A program made the translations under genes and the position numbers. From the NCBI GenBank assembly GCA_964632995.1, contig CAZWDL010000039.1:1-54391 (forward strand): DNA of 54,391 nt, read 5' to 3'. The notes beneath the pieces were generated by a model. The model was given only the letters and a program-made list of their open reading frames with translations, did no database searches and was not told the DNA's origin. Every line of letters starts with the position of its first letter. Within the stretch, counting starts at the first letter, position 1. Of the stretch, positions 1 to 9,424 are shown one piece after another. The DNA is from CAZWDL01 sp964632995 (GTDB lineage Bacteria; Bacteroidota; Bacteroidia; Chitinophagales; Saprospiraceae).

Positions 1-78
1 AAAGTTAGACAAATTTCAACTTAACTGCTGGTCCGAATTTTTGGGGGAAGTATAGTTTACCTCACAAAAGAGCTCTAT

Positions 79-775
79 TTGACTATCCTTCATACTGGTT
101 TTTACCTAGAAAATGAATTGTTCTGGAGAGGAATTAATGGGTGGGAACCTAATTTTATAAGATTATGGATGCGATATTGTCTCGAGGCTGATATAATTGT
201 TGATGTAGGAGCCTATAATGGATGGTACGCAATGGTGGCCAAAAAGCTGAATCCGGAAGCCGAGGTAATTGCTTTAAGCCATTACCTAGCTCCTTTGAAA
301 CGATGAAGATAAATATTAAAAAGAATGACTTAAAAATTCAGATTTTTCCCATTGGGTTAGGGAAAAAAATGAACAACGAACATTATTTTATTCCTCTGAT
401 TCTCATCAGCTTTCAACGTCATTCTCTAGTAGAAACCTCGAGAGATTAACAGAGGTTCGACAAATATCAAGGCAAATTGCCACCCTTGATAGCATGATAG
501 ATAAATATAACTGGGGAAAAATAGATCTTTTAAAAATAGATGTAGAGCGAATGGAAGGTGAAGTGTTGGAAGGGTATCAAAAATATTTAAAACGTCACAT
601 ACCGGTAATTTTGATTGAGATTCTCTCTAAAAAATCGGCCATCAAAATCCAAAAATTACTTGATCCGCTTGGCTACAGTTATTCTTCTATTGAAGAAGGA
701 GGGGGACCAAGAAAAACACCCAAAATTACTGATGGTGCAGTCGATCAGAATTACTTACTAATTCCTCCTGAATGA
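79..775 (+). pseudogene. FkbM-family methyltransferase, frameshifted
   Basis: This is a SAM-dependent methyltransferase of the FkbM (Methyltransf_21) type, normally an O-methyltransferase acting on sugars or secondary metabolites. The reading frame is open from about position 25 and a TTG at 79 is the first start-like codon. SAM motif I is seen as 'DIIVDVGAYNGWYAMVAKK' near residue 40. The frame then moves twice. Near 271-276 it passes from frame 1 to frame 3, where 'FKPLPSSFETMKINIKKND' continues the fold. At the A7 run 363-369 it passes to frame 2, where 'KIDLLKIDVERMEGEVLEGY' gives the conserved FkbM C-terminal motif. Each shift is explained by one missing base. The N-terminus may also be incomplete. 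It is one of only two plus-strand genes here. Family assignment is confident. Whether it is a true pseudogene or carries sequencing errors is open. Confidence 0.75.
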
Positions 776-877
776 AATTTTTGGTAAAAATGCTTTAAAT
801 GGTCGACTTTTTTCTGGGAATCACTGAGAAGTTGTTAAAAGTTTCCTCAGCATGCGCGTAAGCCAAATTTGAGGAGT

Positions 878-1843
878 ATGATCAAGGTTAATAAAGATAA
901 GGAAGCTTACCGCAGTTTTTGCGAAGAAAGCGAAAGCTTTATTCCACTGTTTTGCCAGCCCTGGTGGCTGGATGTTGTTTGTGATGCCGGCGAATGGGAG
1001 GTAGTCCTTGCCTGGAATAGTGGAGGAGATTTGACTGGAGTACTACCTTATTACCGAACGCAGTATTATGGTTTTCCCGTGATCCGCATGCCCATGCTTA
1101 CCCCTTTTATAGGTCCTTTGATCTTTTCCGCCGGTGATAAAAAAAATGCTGTCGCTTCGACCCGGAAAATCGTTCAGGGGTTGATCGAAGAATTACCTTC
1201 GGCGGCTTATCTGCTTTACAACTGTCATCATTCTTTCACCGACTGGTTGCCCTTCTACTGGGCCGGCTATCAGCAAACGACCCGCTACACGAATATACTC
1301 GATCTCCGGCCGGGGGGCGATGAGCTCCAAGCTGGGTTTAAACCGGCCCTGCGCAACAAGATCAGGAAAGCGCGCCGGCTGGTTCGGATAGAACACTCCG
1401 ACGACCTACCGGCCTTTTACGCAATTAACCGACAAAGCTTCGAGCGGCAGGAAATGGCCACGCCTTATTCTCAGTCCTTTCTTCAACGACTGGATGATGC
1501 CCTTTCTTCCAGAGGGCAGCGAAGTATCTATCTGGCTTATACGCCGGAAGGAGATATCGTAGCGGGCGCCTATATCGTACGCGATGAACGAACAGCCTAC
1601 TGCCTGGCTTTAGGAGCGGGTGAGGAAGGGCGTCGCCGGGCTGCGGTTCCGCTTTTGCTGTGGTCGGCCATTCAGGATGCCGCCGGAGTGGTTCCTTATT
1701 TTGATTTCGAAGGCAGTATGATAGAGGTCGTGGCTAAGTTTTTTGGCAGCTTTGGGGGAAAACTAGTGCCTTATTTTCAGCTTTACCGTGGACGGAACCG
1801 GTTCTTTGATCTCCTGCGCTTACTAACTGCACGTCGCTCTTAA
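878..1843 (+). CDS. GNAT/FemAB-like acyltransferase (Acetyltransf_6 type)
   Basis: This protein of about 321 residues resembles the BioF2/Acetyltransf_6 branch of GNAT-fold acyltransferases, often found in polysaccharide loci. Such proteins transfer acyl or aminoacyl groups; the substrate here is unknown. The N-terminal part has 'FCQPWWLDVVCDAGEWEVVL'. The middle has the basic stretch 'ALRNKIRKARRL' typical of the family. The C-terminal part has 'YFDFEGSMIEVVAKFFGSFG', a signature of this group. An in-frame TTG lies nine bases upstream, but the ATG at 878 follows GAGGAG and is preferred. No signal peptide or membrane segment is seen. It is convergent with the long minus-strand locus. The fold is fairly sure and the reaction is not. 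Confidence 0.75.
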   Translation: MIKVNKDKEAYRSFCEESESFIPLFCQPWWLDVVCDAGEWEVVLAWNSGGDLTGVLPYYRTQYYGFPVIRMPMLTPFIGPLIFSAGDKKNAVASTRKIVQGLIEELPSAAYLLYNCHHSFTDWLPFYWAGYQQTTRYTNILDLRPGGDELQAGFKPALRNKIRKARRLVRIEHSDDLPAFYAINRQSFERQEMATPYSQSFLQRLDDALSSRGQRSIYLAYTPEGDIVAGAYIVRDERTAYCLALGAGEEGRRRAAVPLLLWSAIQDAAGVVPYFDFEGSMIEVVAKFFGSFGGKLVPYFQLYRGRNRFFDLLRLLTARRS

Positions 1844-2185
1844 GCAGTAATTGTATTAATGCAAAAAACTGTGGGATAGTTTTAGGGGGCAATAGTTCTC
1901 TATTCAAAGGTTATCGGCCTCCCTGAAGCTTGTACGGTCCTTTCGCGTAAAAAAACCAAACTTGTTGGAAAAAGGCTTATTCGACGTTCGTAGTAGGGAA
2001 CTCTACCGGGATTTCCACCCTCAAATCCCCCGCCGGCCATACGGCCCCTTGGGGCGGCTACGAGTTGTACACAAATCGGCCGCGGGGTGAATTCAGCCTG
2101 CCCAGACGGGTCCGTATGGAAAGGGCTGAAAGATCAAAGGAGGTAGCATGAATCATGATTTTTTACGTGTAGCCCTGAAAGGGCG
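1844..2185. other. intergenic region between convergent genes
   Basis: About 340 bases between the convergent plus-strand acyltransferase gene and the last minus-strand glycosyltransferase. I find no coding potential. It contains short GC-rich palindromes, for example GCCCCTTGGGGC near 2050 and AGCCCTGAAAGGGC near 2173. These could serve as transcription ends for both directions or be intergenic repeat debris. Confidence 0.5.
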
Positions 2186-3508
2186 TCACAAATTATGTTG
2201 CTCTGATGGTCCTTTCCGGGAGTTGAGAAAAGCTATAAATGCATCCATATGCGTTTCCCAGGAAAAGGCTTTCAAATCACGCTTCTCTATCGAAAACAGA
2301 GGTTGACCTTGTCGCTCCCAATTCCGGTAATGTTCCAGCAGAAAGGAATCTATCGTCCCGGCGTTTAGGTCGCCGGTATAGAACAGGCTGCTGTGTACAA
2401 GCCTGTCGAAGATAGCTTCCAGTTCCGGATCGGGGTTGCCCTTCACCATTCCCAATATGGGCCGCCGGGCTGCCAGGTATTCATACAACTTTGCCGTCAG
2501 GATGCCCTGGTCCGCACCCAGCGACCAACTCAGTAACAGATTGAGGTGGCTATGCTGTTGTAAAGCTAGCGCTTCAGGCCGGCTGATCAATCCCAGATCC
2601 AGCAGCAAGTCATCTAATTGAAATTCGCGAAGCCATTGTCGCCAGGTGGCGCCGTCCTTTCCCGCTACCGCCAATTGTATCTTATTCCGGTCGATACGAT
2701 CTTCCCGAATAAGTCGCTGCAGGGGGCTTAACAAGAAGCGGGCATCCTGCAGCCGGGGATACACGGAACCGGTATATCCAATCGTAAACTTAGGCGGCAG
2801 ATCAAGCGTAGGCAGATCGGCCGGCAAGTCACCAATGCCGTTGGGTAGCAGGTACACATTGGGATGGTACTGCTGCAATGAGCGGGCCAGCCCCTGCGAG
2901 ACTGTGGTCACCACATCGGCCCGTTGGAGGATTCGCCGGTTGAACCGATGCTGCCGTTCCGGCCAGTACACATTATCCAGCGCCCGGTTGACGTGCAGGT
3001 CCCGGAAATCAGCTACCCAGACGAGCTGCGGAAAGCGCCGTTTGAGCAGGTAGGCGACGGCGTGGTCGGAATAGGGGCGGAAGGAGGAGAACAGGTGGGT
3101 AATGCCTTCTTGTTCGACCAGCTGCACACCGCGGCGGTACCCTTCCAGGATATAGACCAGCCCCCCGTCGCCCCAGAGCAGGTTGAAGGGGAAGCTGTCG
3201 CTGAGTTTGCGGAGTCGCCGCACCCAGTGGTTTGTTTTGTACTGCCGGCTTAGGTGTGCGGGGTTACCGCTTTTGCGTCGCAGGGTAGCGCGCCGCAGGT
3301 CCCAGGTGGGGAGCTCAATCAGCCGTTCAGGGTGGAGTTCGAGCGTCGGTTCCTGCGCGAAGCGGCGGCGGTTGCTGCTGCTCAGCACCCAGGGTGCGGG
3401 CAGCGTTTTGGAAAGCTCCCGGTAGATATGGTAGAGGCGCAGCGCCCCGACTACCTTGACCGGCGGGAAGTAATAGCTGATGAACAGGAATTGAAAATGA
3501 CGAGACAT
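2186..3508 (-). CDS. glycosyltransferase, family 4-like
   Basis: A cytoplasmic GT-B glycosyltransferase of 440 residues, within the usual GT4 size. The N-terminus 'FLFISYYFPPVKVVGALRLY' is the typical opening of WcaI-like GT4 enzymes. The C-terminal nucleotide-sugar half contains 'TIGYTGSVYPRLQDARF' and 'TAKLYEYLAARRPILG', where the Glu of KLYEYL occupies the usual sugar-nucleotide contact position. It is the last gene of the minus-strand locus, 68 bases after the methyltransferase gene at 3577-4344, so probably co-transcribed with it. Donor and acceptor cannot be told from sequence. Confidence 0.8.
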   Translation of the reverse strand: MSRHFQFLFISYYFPPVKVVGALRLYHIYRELSKTLPAPWVLSSSNRRRFAQEPTLELHPERLIELPTWDLRRATLRRKSGNPAHLSRQYKTNHWVRRLRKLSDSFPFNLLWGDGGLVYILEGYRRGVQLVEQEGITHLFSSFRPYSDHAVAYLLKRRFPQLVWVADFRDLHVNRALDNVYWPERQHRFNRRILQRADVVTTVSQGLARSLQQYHPNVYLLPNGIGDLPADLPTLDLPPKFTIGYTGSVYPRLQDARFLLSPLQRLIREDRIDRNKIQLAVAGKDGATWRQWLREFQLDDLLLDLGLISRPEALALQQHSHLNLLLSWSLGADQGILTAKLYEYLAARRPILGMVKGNPDPELEAIFDRLVHSSLFYTGDLNAGTIDSFLLEHYRNWERQGQPLFSIEKRDLKAFSWETHMDAFIAFLNSRKGPSEQHNL

Positions 3509-3576
3509 TTGAGTTGCTTGTGCGGGTGTGGGGGTTGCCGGCGCTCAATACTTCCGATTTTCAAAATCTGGCCGGA

Positions 3577-4344
3577 TTAAGTCAGTAACCGGCCATTTTG
3601 TTTTTCCAAAAATACCAAAAAATCGGCCAGCAGAAAGCGCTGAAGAGGCGGGGACAGTGCTTCTGCCGTGAAGTACCTGGATAGGCGCACGCTTAGGTGA
3701 GGCGACAATTTTTCAAAAGGGGGAATGACAAAATTGAAATACTTTACATCGGCAATGGTCAGCCCCGGGGGGAGCAGCGGGTTGATCTGCTCTTCCTTGT
3801 AAGCCTGAACCGGAAAAGCCTGGCCGGCAACGCCCCTGCCCGATCGTCTGATCAGGGGGCGGAACAGCCGGCGCAGCCGGAAATCGAGGGAACGGCGATT
3901 CGTAAAGGAAAGCACGGCTTTTCCTTTCGCAGACAAATGTTCCTCGATAAAGGCCAGGGTTCTCCGCAGTTCTTCTTTTTCCATGTAGGTCGTTACCCCC
4001 AGCAGAAAAATATAGTCAAAAGGCTTTTCCGGCCGGGGTAGGTCTGTAACCGTTCCGGTAAAACGCTGATGTTCCGGGATGCGGCTATGCGCCAGCATCC
4101 CGGCGGAAATATCACAGGCGTAGTACCGGCCGGCGTCAAGACGCCCTTCCAGGTGCTCGTACAGGGCGCCGGTACCCGCCCCGATGTCGAGCACGGAACA
4201 GTTACGCAAGGGGAGGGCAGCGGTGGCCAGCCGGATCCGCTCTTTGAAGACGTGCCGGAGATACGGCTGTCTTTCGGAGTATTTGAGCCGGTAGCCGGCC
4301 GCCTGCCGGTCGAAGAAGGTGGTGACTTGCTCCTGTTGTTTCAT
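3577..4344 (-). CDS. class I SAM-dependent methyltransferase
   Basis: A soluble methyltransferase of 255 residues with a Rossmann-like fold. SAM motif I is 'VLDIGAGTGALYEHL' near residue 50. It is followed by 'YACDISAGMLAHS', whose acidic residue should bind the SAM ribose, and by 'FDYIFLLGVTTYME' as the post-motif strand. Methyltransferases of this kind in polysaccharide loci methylate a sugar or a lipid carrier, but small-molecule substrates are equally possible. It sits just upstream of the GT4-like gene, reading the same way. Function beyond methyl transfer is not inferable. Confidence 0.8.
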   Translation of the reverse strand: MKQQEQVTTFFDRQAAGYRLKYSERQPYLRHVFKERIRLATAALPLRNCSVLDIGAGTGALYEHLEGRLDAGRYYACDISAGMLAHSRIPEHQRFTGTVTDLPRPEKPFDYIFLLGVTTYMEKEELRRTLAFIEEHLSAKGKAVLSFTNRRSLDFRLRRLFRPLIRRSGRGVAGQAFPVQAYKEEQINPLLPPGLTIADVKYFNFVIPPFEKLSPHLSVRLSRYFTAEALSPPLQRFLLADFLVFLEKQNGRLLT

Positions 4345-4424
4345 GTTTGGTAGTAGGCTTCTTCCGGATTTTAGGATGCTTGTTCGTAAAAGTGGGGGTT
4401 ACCGAGGCCTATCTTCCCGGTGCC

Positions 4425-5953
4425 TTACTCCTTCACAAAACGCTGTTGTTCCGACTGTCCGTTTTGCGAAAGCTCGAGCAGGTATAACCCTGACGGCAGG
4501 TTTTCCACAGACAGCACGAGAACTCCACCGCTACCCTCTACGGTTCGCTGTTGGATCAGCCGGCCGTTTGCATCAAACAGCCGGAGTTGCGCTTGTCGCA
4601 GATTACCGGAGGCAGAAGTGTTGTAAGATATCCGCAGTGCTTCCATGACGGGGTTGGGAAAAGCATTTAGCTGCATCCGGGCAGGCATTTGGTTAAGCAC
4701 GGTAATGACCGGGTGGTATTCCGTCGCTCCGTCGAAATCGACCTGCCGCAGCCGGTAGTAGTTGATATCCGGGACCGGGGCAGGATCCAGAAAGGTATAC
4801 GTCTGCGACTCGTAAGTAGTACCTTTGCCGGGTACCCGGCCGATCTCATCAAAGACCCGGCCGTCCGCGCTGCGCTCTACGGCCATGTAATCGTTGTCGA
4901 GCTCGGTGGCGGTGCTCCAGGTGAGCTGTATGCCTTGCTCTACCTGCTCGCCGGAGAAAGACAGGAGTTCGATGGGGAGTAGTTGGTCGCCGATATAAGT
5001 CAGAGTATAAGATTCAGGAGGCCCAGGAACTATGGTTTCTTGCCATTTAGTAGGATCGCCCGGATAGTTAAATGTGGTAAAATCTCCACTAATTAAACCA
5101 GCCTCTGCACCAGTGCCACCACGAATAATTGTAAATGTATCATTAGTATTTATAACGCCGGCATTTACCACTGTAAGTGTTCCACCTAATGTTGCGGTTC
5201 CATTCTTAATGAAAACCTGATCGCTCTCCGGAGTACCTGGGTCATTCACCTCGGCGATGAAGATGCCATCATTACCATTTTCAAAATTACCATTTATCGT
5301 AAGTGTGCCAATGGAGTTGCCGGGGGCTACATTACCTTCATTAAGCAGAGGGTTGGCATTGGTATTTGCACCAAGCATATCAATCGTGCCGGTGCCGGAA
5401 ATTGTTGCGCCCAAATTATTATTAATGAATCCAAAGTTACGGGTTAGCGTACCATTATTGATCAGCATTCCCGAGTTATTAAGGAGAATATTTGCATTGT
5501 TATTATTATTGAGGCTGTTAATAGTAAAGACGTTAGAATTTACAAAGGTAGCCTCGGCACTGTTAGTGATAGTCCAGTTATTAATAATAGTTCCTTCATT
5601 CGTGATTGTGCCGCCAGAATTGTTCATAATGATATGATCATTAATCAGAGTACCTCCTATGGCGACGGTGATAGAACCTTCATTTGTTAAAGTACGGTTT
5701 CCCGTTCCACCGACAGTTAAGGTTCCGTTTACCGTGAGTGTTACGCCAGTGGGAACTGTGAAGTCGGTATCCAGAGTACAATTACCATTGATAATGATTT
5801 CATCGCCGGAAGTGAAAGGGGCGACTGGAAGACTGGGCTCCAAGTACCATCATTCCAGTTACCCGTTCCGATAAAAGTATAAGTAGTCTGCGCCTGCAGG
5901 CCGGACAAAAAAAGTATAACAAAGAACAGCAGGGAGAAGTATTTTTTTTGCAA
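4425..5953 (-). pseudogene. secreted T9SS cargo protein with beta-helix-like repeats, frameshifted at the N-terminus
   Basis: A predicted secreted protein of about 510 residues. The N-terminal piece starts at a TTG at 5953 (an ATG at 5958-5960 lies in another frame) and encodes a signal peptide, 'YFSLLFFVILFLSGLQAQ', then 'FIGTGNWNDGTWSP'. The frame then breaks near 5836-5840 at a CCC run. The rest continues in a second frame as 'SLPVAPFTSGDEIIINGNC'. One missing base explains the break. The body is rich in Asn, Gly, Thr and Ile with short repeats such as 'LTNEGSITVAIGGTL', like a right-handed beta-helix. The last 85 or so residues, with 'LNAFPNPVMEALRISY' and 'LPSGLYLLELSQNGQ', are a type A T9SS C-terminal sorting domain. 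It may be a matrix protein anchored with the polysaccharide. If the shift is a sequencing error, the gene is intact. Confidence 0.75.
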
Positions 5954-6006
5954 ATGCCATTTGTATGAGTTTAAGTGAAAGAGTAAAAAACCGGTTTTTA
6001 TGTTCG

Positions 6007-7182
6007 TTATTTCTTTTGAAAGGTAAGTAAACCGGCGGGCGTTTTTACCGGTTTTGTTTTTTCCGCCAGTACATTTTCAATTAACGCCGTATAGCGTTGG
6101 GTAATTATTTTATCCTCAAATTCTTCTCTCGATTTCCGGCGGCTGTGTATCCCCATGTCTTCCCGTTCTTCCTCCGGCAGCAGCATCATGCGTTCCATGG
6201 CCCGGCTCAGGGCGGGGGTGTCAAGTGAGGGAACCAGGAAACCATTGCGGCCTTCTTCCACGGTATCGCGGCAGCCCGGCACATTGGTCGTGATGATGGG
6301 TTTACCCATGGCCATGCCTTCCAGGAGGGCGCGCGGGATGCCTTCGCGGTGGGAGGGCAGCACCATGGCGTCCGCTATTTTGATGAAGGGGCGCACATCG
6401 CGGAAGTGCCCCGCGTAGCGGATATGGCCGGCTTCCATCCAGTTCAGCACCTGCTCCTTGGAGATGGCGGCGGGGTTGCCGGGGCTCAGCTCGCCGACCA
6501 CCCACAGCTCGGCTTGCGGATATCGGCGGCGCAGCTGCTTGCCGGCTTCTACCAGCTCAGGCAGGCCTTTGTCGCTCAGCAGGCGGCCGATAAACATAAA
6601 GATAAAGGAATCGCTGTTGGGGCGGGGCAGGGGCCGGAAGTGATTGGTATTCACCCCGGAGCCGTGGATCACCAGGCTGCGTTGCGGCGGTACCAGGCGC
6701 TTGCTGTGAAACAACGCTTCGTCGTCCCGGTTGTGGAAAGCTACCCAGCGGGGCCAGCGCAGTGCGCGCCGGTACAGCTGCTGTACAGCACGCCGTGTAA
6801 AATGCGAAGCGTGCAGAAAGGTGTAGCCCAGCCCCGTGATGGTGGAAATGCTGGGAAAACCCGCCATGCGCGCCGCCAGGTTGCCGTAGATGTTAGGCTT
6901 GATGGTGTAGTGCAGTATAAGATCGGGGCGCTCGCGCCGGAAGATGCGGTACAGTTCCCAGGTGAGCAGCAGGTCGTGGGCCGGGTTGCGGCTCTGCGGC
7001 TGCAGATGGTGCAGGGGAACATGCCGCGTTACGCCGGTCTGGTGCAGGTAGTCGATATACTCATCTACCGGCGCCACCACCACTACGCGGTACCCCTCTG
7101 CTTTCAATTGCCGGATCAGCGATAAGCGAAAGTTGTAGATATTCCAGGTGGAATTGGCCACCAGGAGAATTTTTTTTCTCAT
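6007..7182 (-). CDS. glycosyltransferase family 4 (PglA/WbpH-like)
   Basis: A GT4 retaining glycosyltransferase of 391 residues. The N-terminal domain opens with 'ILLVANSTWNIYNFRLSLI', as in PglA-like enzymes that add a HexNAc to an undecaprenyl-linked sugar. The C-terminal domain has 'FMFIGRLLSDKGLPELVEAG' and 'SHREGIPRALLEGMAMGKPI', which carries the EX7E motif of the catalytic site. The gene for the WecA-like initiating transferase lies next upstream (7843-8958), so it may add the second sugar. That role is inference. A non-coding gap of 660 bases separates the two. Confidence 0.85.
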   Translation of the reverse strand: MRKKILLVANSTWNIYNFRLSLIRQLKAEGYRVVVVAPVDEYIDYLHQTGVTRHVPLHHLQPQSRNPAHDLLLTWELYRIFRRERPDLILHYTIKPNIYGNLAARMAGFPSISTITGLGYTFLHASHFTRRAVQQLYRRALRWPRWVAFHNRDDEALFHSKRLVPPQRSLVIHGSGVNTNHFRPLPRPNSDSFIFMFIGRLLSDKGLPELVEAGKQLRRRYPQAELWVVGELSPGNPAAISKEQVLNWMEAGHIRYAGHFRDVRPFIKIADAMVLPSHREGIPRALLEGMAMGKPIITTNVPGCRDTVEEGRNGFLVPSLDTPALSRAMERMMLLPEEEREDMGIHSRRKSREEFEDKIITQRYTALIENVLAEKTKPVKTPAGLLTFQKK

Positions 7183-7842
7183 AGCAAGTGTCTGTCATTT
7201 GGTTATACTATCAGACTATTGTCTGCTAATCGGTATCGCAACGAAATGGGTTGGGTAGGTATGTTGTGTGAGGGTTGAATTTCTATACATCAAAGTTAAG
7301 GCTTTCCCCGGCATTAACCAAGGGAAAGCCCGGCGAGTAATCTGATTACGTCAATACTACGGTAAATTTAAAAAGGGGTCGTAGTCGGAAATCAGAAACA
7401 GCATCGCCACTGTGACCAGGATTTTAAAGAGCTCCATTTGCGCTTGTATTTGGGTTTCTTCCTGGAAAAGATAAGTATTTTTTTTGGAAAAATGGAAAGG
7501 GATCGAAGTGGAAAGGCCTGACGCTTGCGGCCAGGGTCCCGACGAAGGCAAAGCCTTCGTCGGGACCGGAAGGCGGAAAGCAGCAGTGAGAAGTGGGAAA
7601 TCGGAAAGCGGAAAGTGAGATTGCATCCATTTTTGCCATCTGATCGACTAAGATTTGAGCGGAGCCGGTAAAAGCAACGATGCAAAAGAGGAAAGAAGAA
7701 TCAGTTTAACCCGGATTATGCATGACAGGTCCATGAATAATGACGAAAAATGATCAAAATCATTGATTGTCAGGCATTTGCGTCAGGGTTAAGATATCTC
7801 CCGTTCCCCATTCTCCAGGTTCCCGTGTCTCCAAGTCCCAAC
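7183..7842. other. intergenic region, no gene seen
   Basis: This 660-base stretch has only short reading frames in several frames without recognisable motifs. Its main features are a strong hairpin at 7535-7567 (separate entry) and purine-rich runs with recurring GGAAAG and GAAAGC words at about 7490-7620. It lies between the WecA-like gene and the PglA-like GT4 gene and could hold a terminator for the former and a promoter for the latter. No convincing promoter motif is seen. Confidence 0.5.
7535..7567. terminator. perfect 15-bp hairpin
   Basis: GGTCCCGACGAAGGC and its exact reverse complement are separated by AAA, giving a 15-bp perfect stem. It lies in the gap after the WecA-like gene. 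There is no clear U-run on either side, so a terminator role is possible but not certain. It may be a dispersed palindromic repeat instead. Confidence 0.5.
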
Positions 7843-8958
7843 TCACACTGTCGCATCCTCCCCTATCTGCTTGCTTATCTTTTTACCGGGAAGGCTGCTT
7901 TCCTCCTTCACTCGTCGCCGGTAAACAGACATATGCAGCAGGAAGGTAAGCCCGCCGGCGATGCTGAAGGAAAGGATCAAGAGCAGATGCTGCTCTACGT
8001 AGCGCTGGAAGAGTAGTACGAACAGGATAAACAGGGCATTGCAGAGTACGAGGATGCCGGTGGCCTGCATATGGCTGTAGCCGTTGTCGATCAGCAGGTG
8101 GTGGATGTGGCGGCGATCGGCCCGGAAGGGAGATTGTCCGCGGTATATCCGGGCGGTGAAGACGCGCAGGGTATCAAACATGGGCAGCATGATGATGCCG
8201 ATGGCGACGGCCGGGATGGCCTCCAGGTGGTAATCGTGGGCGGGAGGCAGGTGTTCGTTGATCTTGATAAACTTGACGATGAGGATTCCGGTGACCATGC
8301 CTAGCGTCAGCGAACCGGTATCACCCATAAAAATGCGGGCCGGAGTGATATTGTAGGGCAGAAAGCCCAGGGTGGCGCCGACGGCAGCAGCGGCGAGAAT
8401 GGCCAGCTCCGGATGGCCGGTATTGTAAAACCAGATGCCCAGCGTGCTCCCCACCAGTACGCATAAGCTGCCGGCCAGCCCGTTGATACCGTCGATCAGG
8501 TTGAAGGAGTTGATGATGACCAGCAGGGTGAACATGGAAAAGAGGACCGAGGCCAGGTAGGGGAGCGGCGTCTCCCAGCCGAAAAAACCGTAAAACCCTT
8601 CCAGCCGGATATCCGATTTGACGACCAGAATGCCGATGGCGACCAGCTGCAGGATCAGTTTTTTATTGGCCGACATGTTCGTGAGGTCATCCTTGAGGCC
8701 GACCAGAAAAATGATGATGAAAGCACAGAGGATATACTGCAGATTGGCAAAGCTGGCAAAGGGCGTCCAGAGAATCATGGAAAAGAAAAGACCGGTATAA
8801 ATGGCGACGCCTCCCAGCGAAGGCGTAGGGACGCTATGCGACCGGCGCCCGCCGGGCTGATCGCAAAGATTTTTTTTGAGCGCAATGTGTATAACTGATG
8901 GGATAGCTAAATAAGTCAGAAAGAACGCTGTCAAGGCGCCGAGAATTAGGTTTTCCAT
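7843..8958 (-). CDS. wecA: WecA/MraY-type undecaprenyl-phosphate sugar-1-phosphate transferase
   Basis: An integral membrane phosphoglycosyltransferase of 371 residues with about ten hydrophobic segments. It moves a HexNAc-1-phosphate (GlcNAc-1-P in WecA) from a UDP-sugar to undecaprenyl phosphate, the first step of glycan assembly. Family landmarks appear in order: 'SHSVPTPSLGGVAIYTG' near residue 40, the metal-site 'LKDDLTNMS', 'NSFNLIDGINGLAGS', 'ARIFMGDTGSLTLG' and the cytoplasmic His motif 'DRRHIHHLLIDNGYSH'. All catalytic landmarks look intact. It is the only initiating transferase visible here, so it probably primes the polymer. The gene may also serve other surface glycans. Confidence 0.9.
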   Translation of the reverse strand: MENLILGALTAFFLTYLAIPSVIHIALKKNLCDQPGGRRSHSVPTPSLGGVAIYTGLFFSMILWTPFASFANLQYILCAFIIIFLVGLKDDLTNMSANKKLILQLVAIGILVVKSDIRLEGFYGFFGWETPLPYLASVLFSMFTLLVIINSFNLIDGINGLAGSLCVLVGSTLGIWFYNTGHPELAILAAAAVGATLGFLPYNITPARIFMGDTGSLTLGMVTGILIVKFIKINEHLPPAHDYHLEAIPAVAIGIIMLPMFDTLRVFTARIYRGQSPFRADRRHIHHLLIDNGYSHMQATGILVLCNALFILFVLLFQRYVEQHLLLILSFSIAGGLTFLLHMSVYRRRVKEESSLPGKKISKQIGEDATV

Positions 8959-9424
8959 GGGGAGTGGTGTTGTGGTCGTCTTGTCCTCAATGCCACAATA
9001 TAGGAAATATATTTTTTTTCCTCAGAAGCATCCTGTTAAAATACGCATCGTTTTTTTTTGACAATGAGGTGGGAGATGAGTTGCTATATGCTGATTTTCA
9101 GAAAATTGTAGTCGTTGGAGTCGTTTTGCCGGATGAGGTTTTCGGTGAAAAACAGTGCTATCTTTACTTTTTTACTTCAGACAGAAAGAGGCTTTCTTTT
9201 ATGAGTTATTTTTCGATATTTTGAATAGAATTTATCAGTTCAAATCTCCCGGTTCAGGCATTAAATGTTTTGTTGTGAGCTTGTTTGAAGGAGTAATATT
9301 TGCTTTTTTGTTTTGGGTTATTTTTCGCTTTCCGCTGCCCTACGTCGTTCAGGACAGGTAAGTCTCGTGGAATTTGCAAAGCGATCATTCCACGAGGCTT
9401 GTCTTTTCTATTTCTTATTTCTCC
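8959..9424. other. intergenic region, AT-rich, no gene seen
   Basis: About 466 bases between fcl and the WecA-like gene. It contains T-rich runs (for example 9007-9023 and 9049-9060) and weak reading frames without recognisable motifs. A hairpin close to the end of fcl is listed separately. A promoter for the WecA-like gene could lie here, but none is clearly recognisable. Confidence 0.4.
9360..9400. terminator. hairpin downstream of fcl
   Basis: AAGTCTCGTGGAAT and ATTCCACGAGGCTT can pair over 13 of 14 positions around a 13-base loop. It lies 25 bases beyond the fcl stop codon. The plus-strand side continues with GTCTTTTCT, so the T-rich tail is on the plus side. It may be a bidirectional terminator. 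Confidence 0.5.

Noticed and set aside
7357..7685. Three overlapping minus-strand frames of 70-97 codons
   Set aside because: No motif, Ser/Pro/Phe-rich in all frames, and they run through the perfect hairpin at 7535-7567. Low coding likelihood.
8964..9361. Phe-rich plus-strand frames upstream of the WecA-like gene
   Set aside because: They arise from T-rich intergenic DNA and have no hydrophobic pattern typical of a real small membrane protein.
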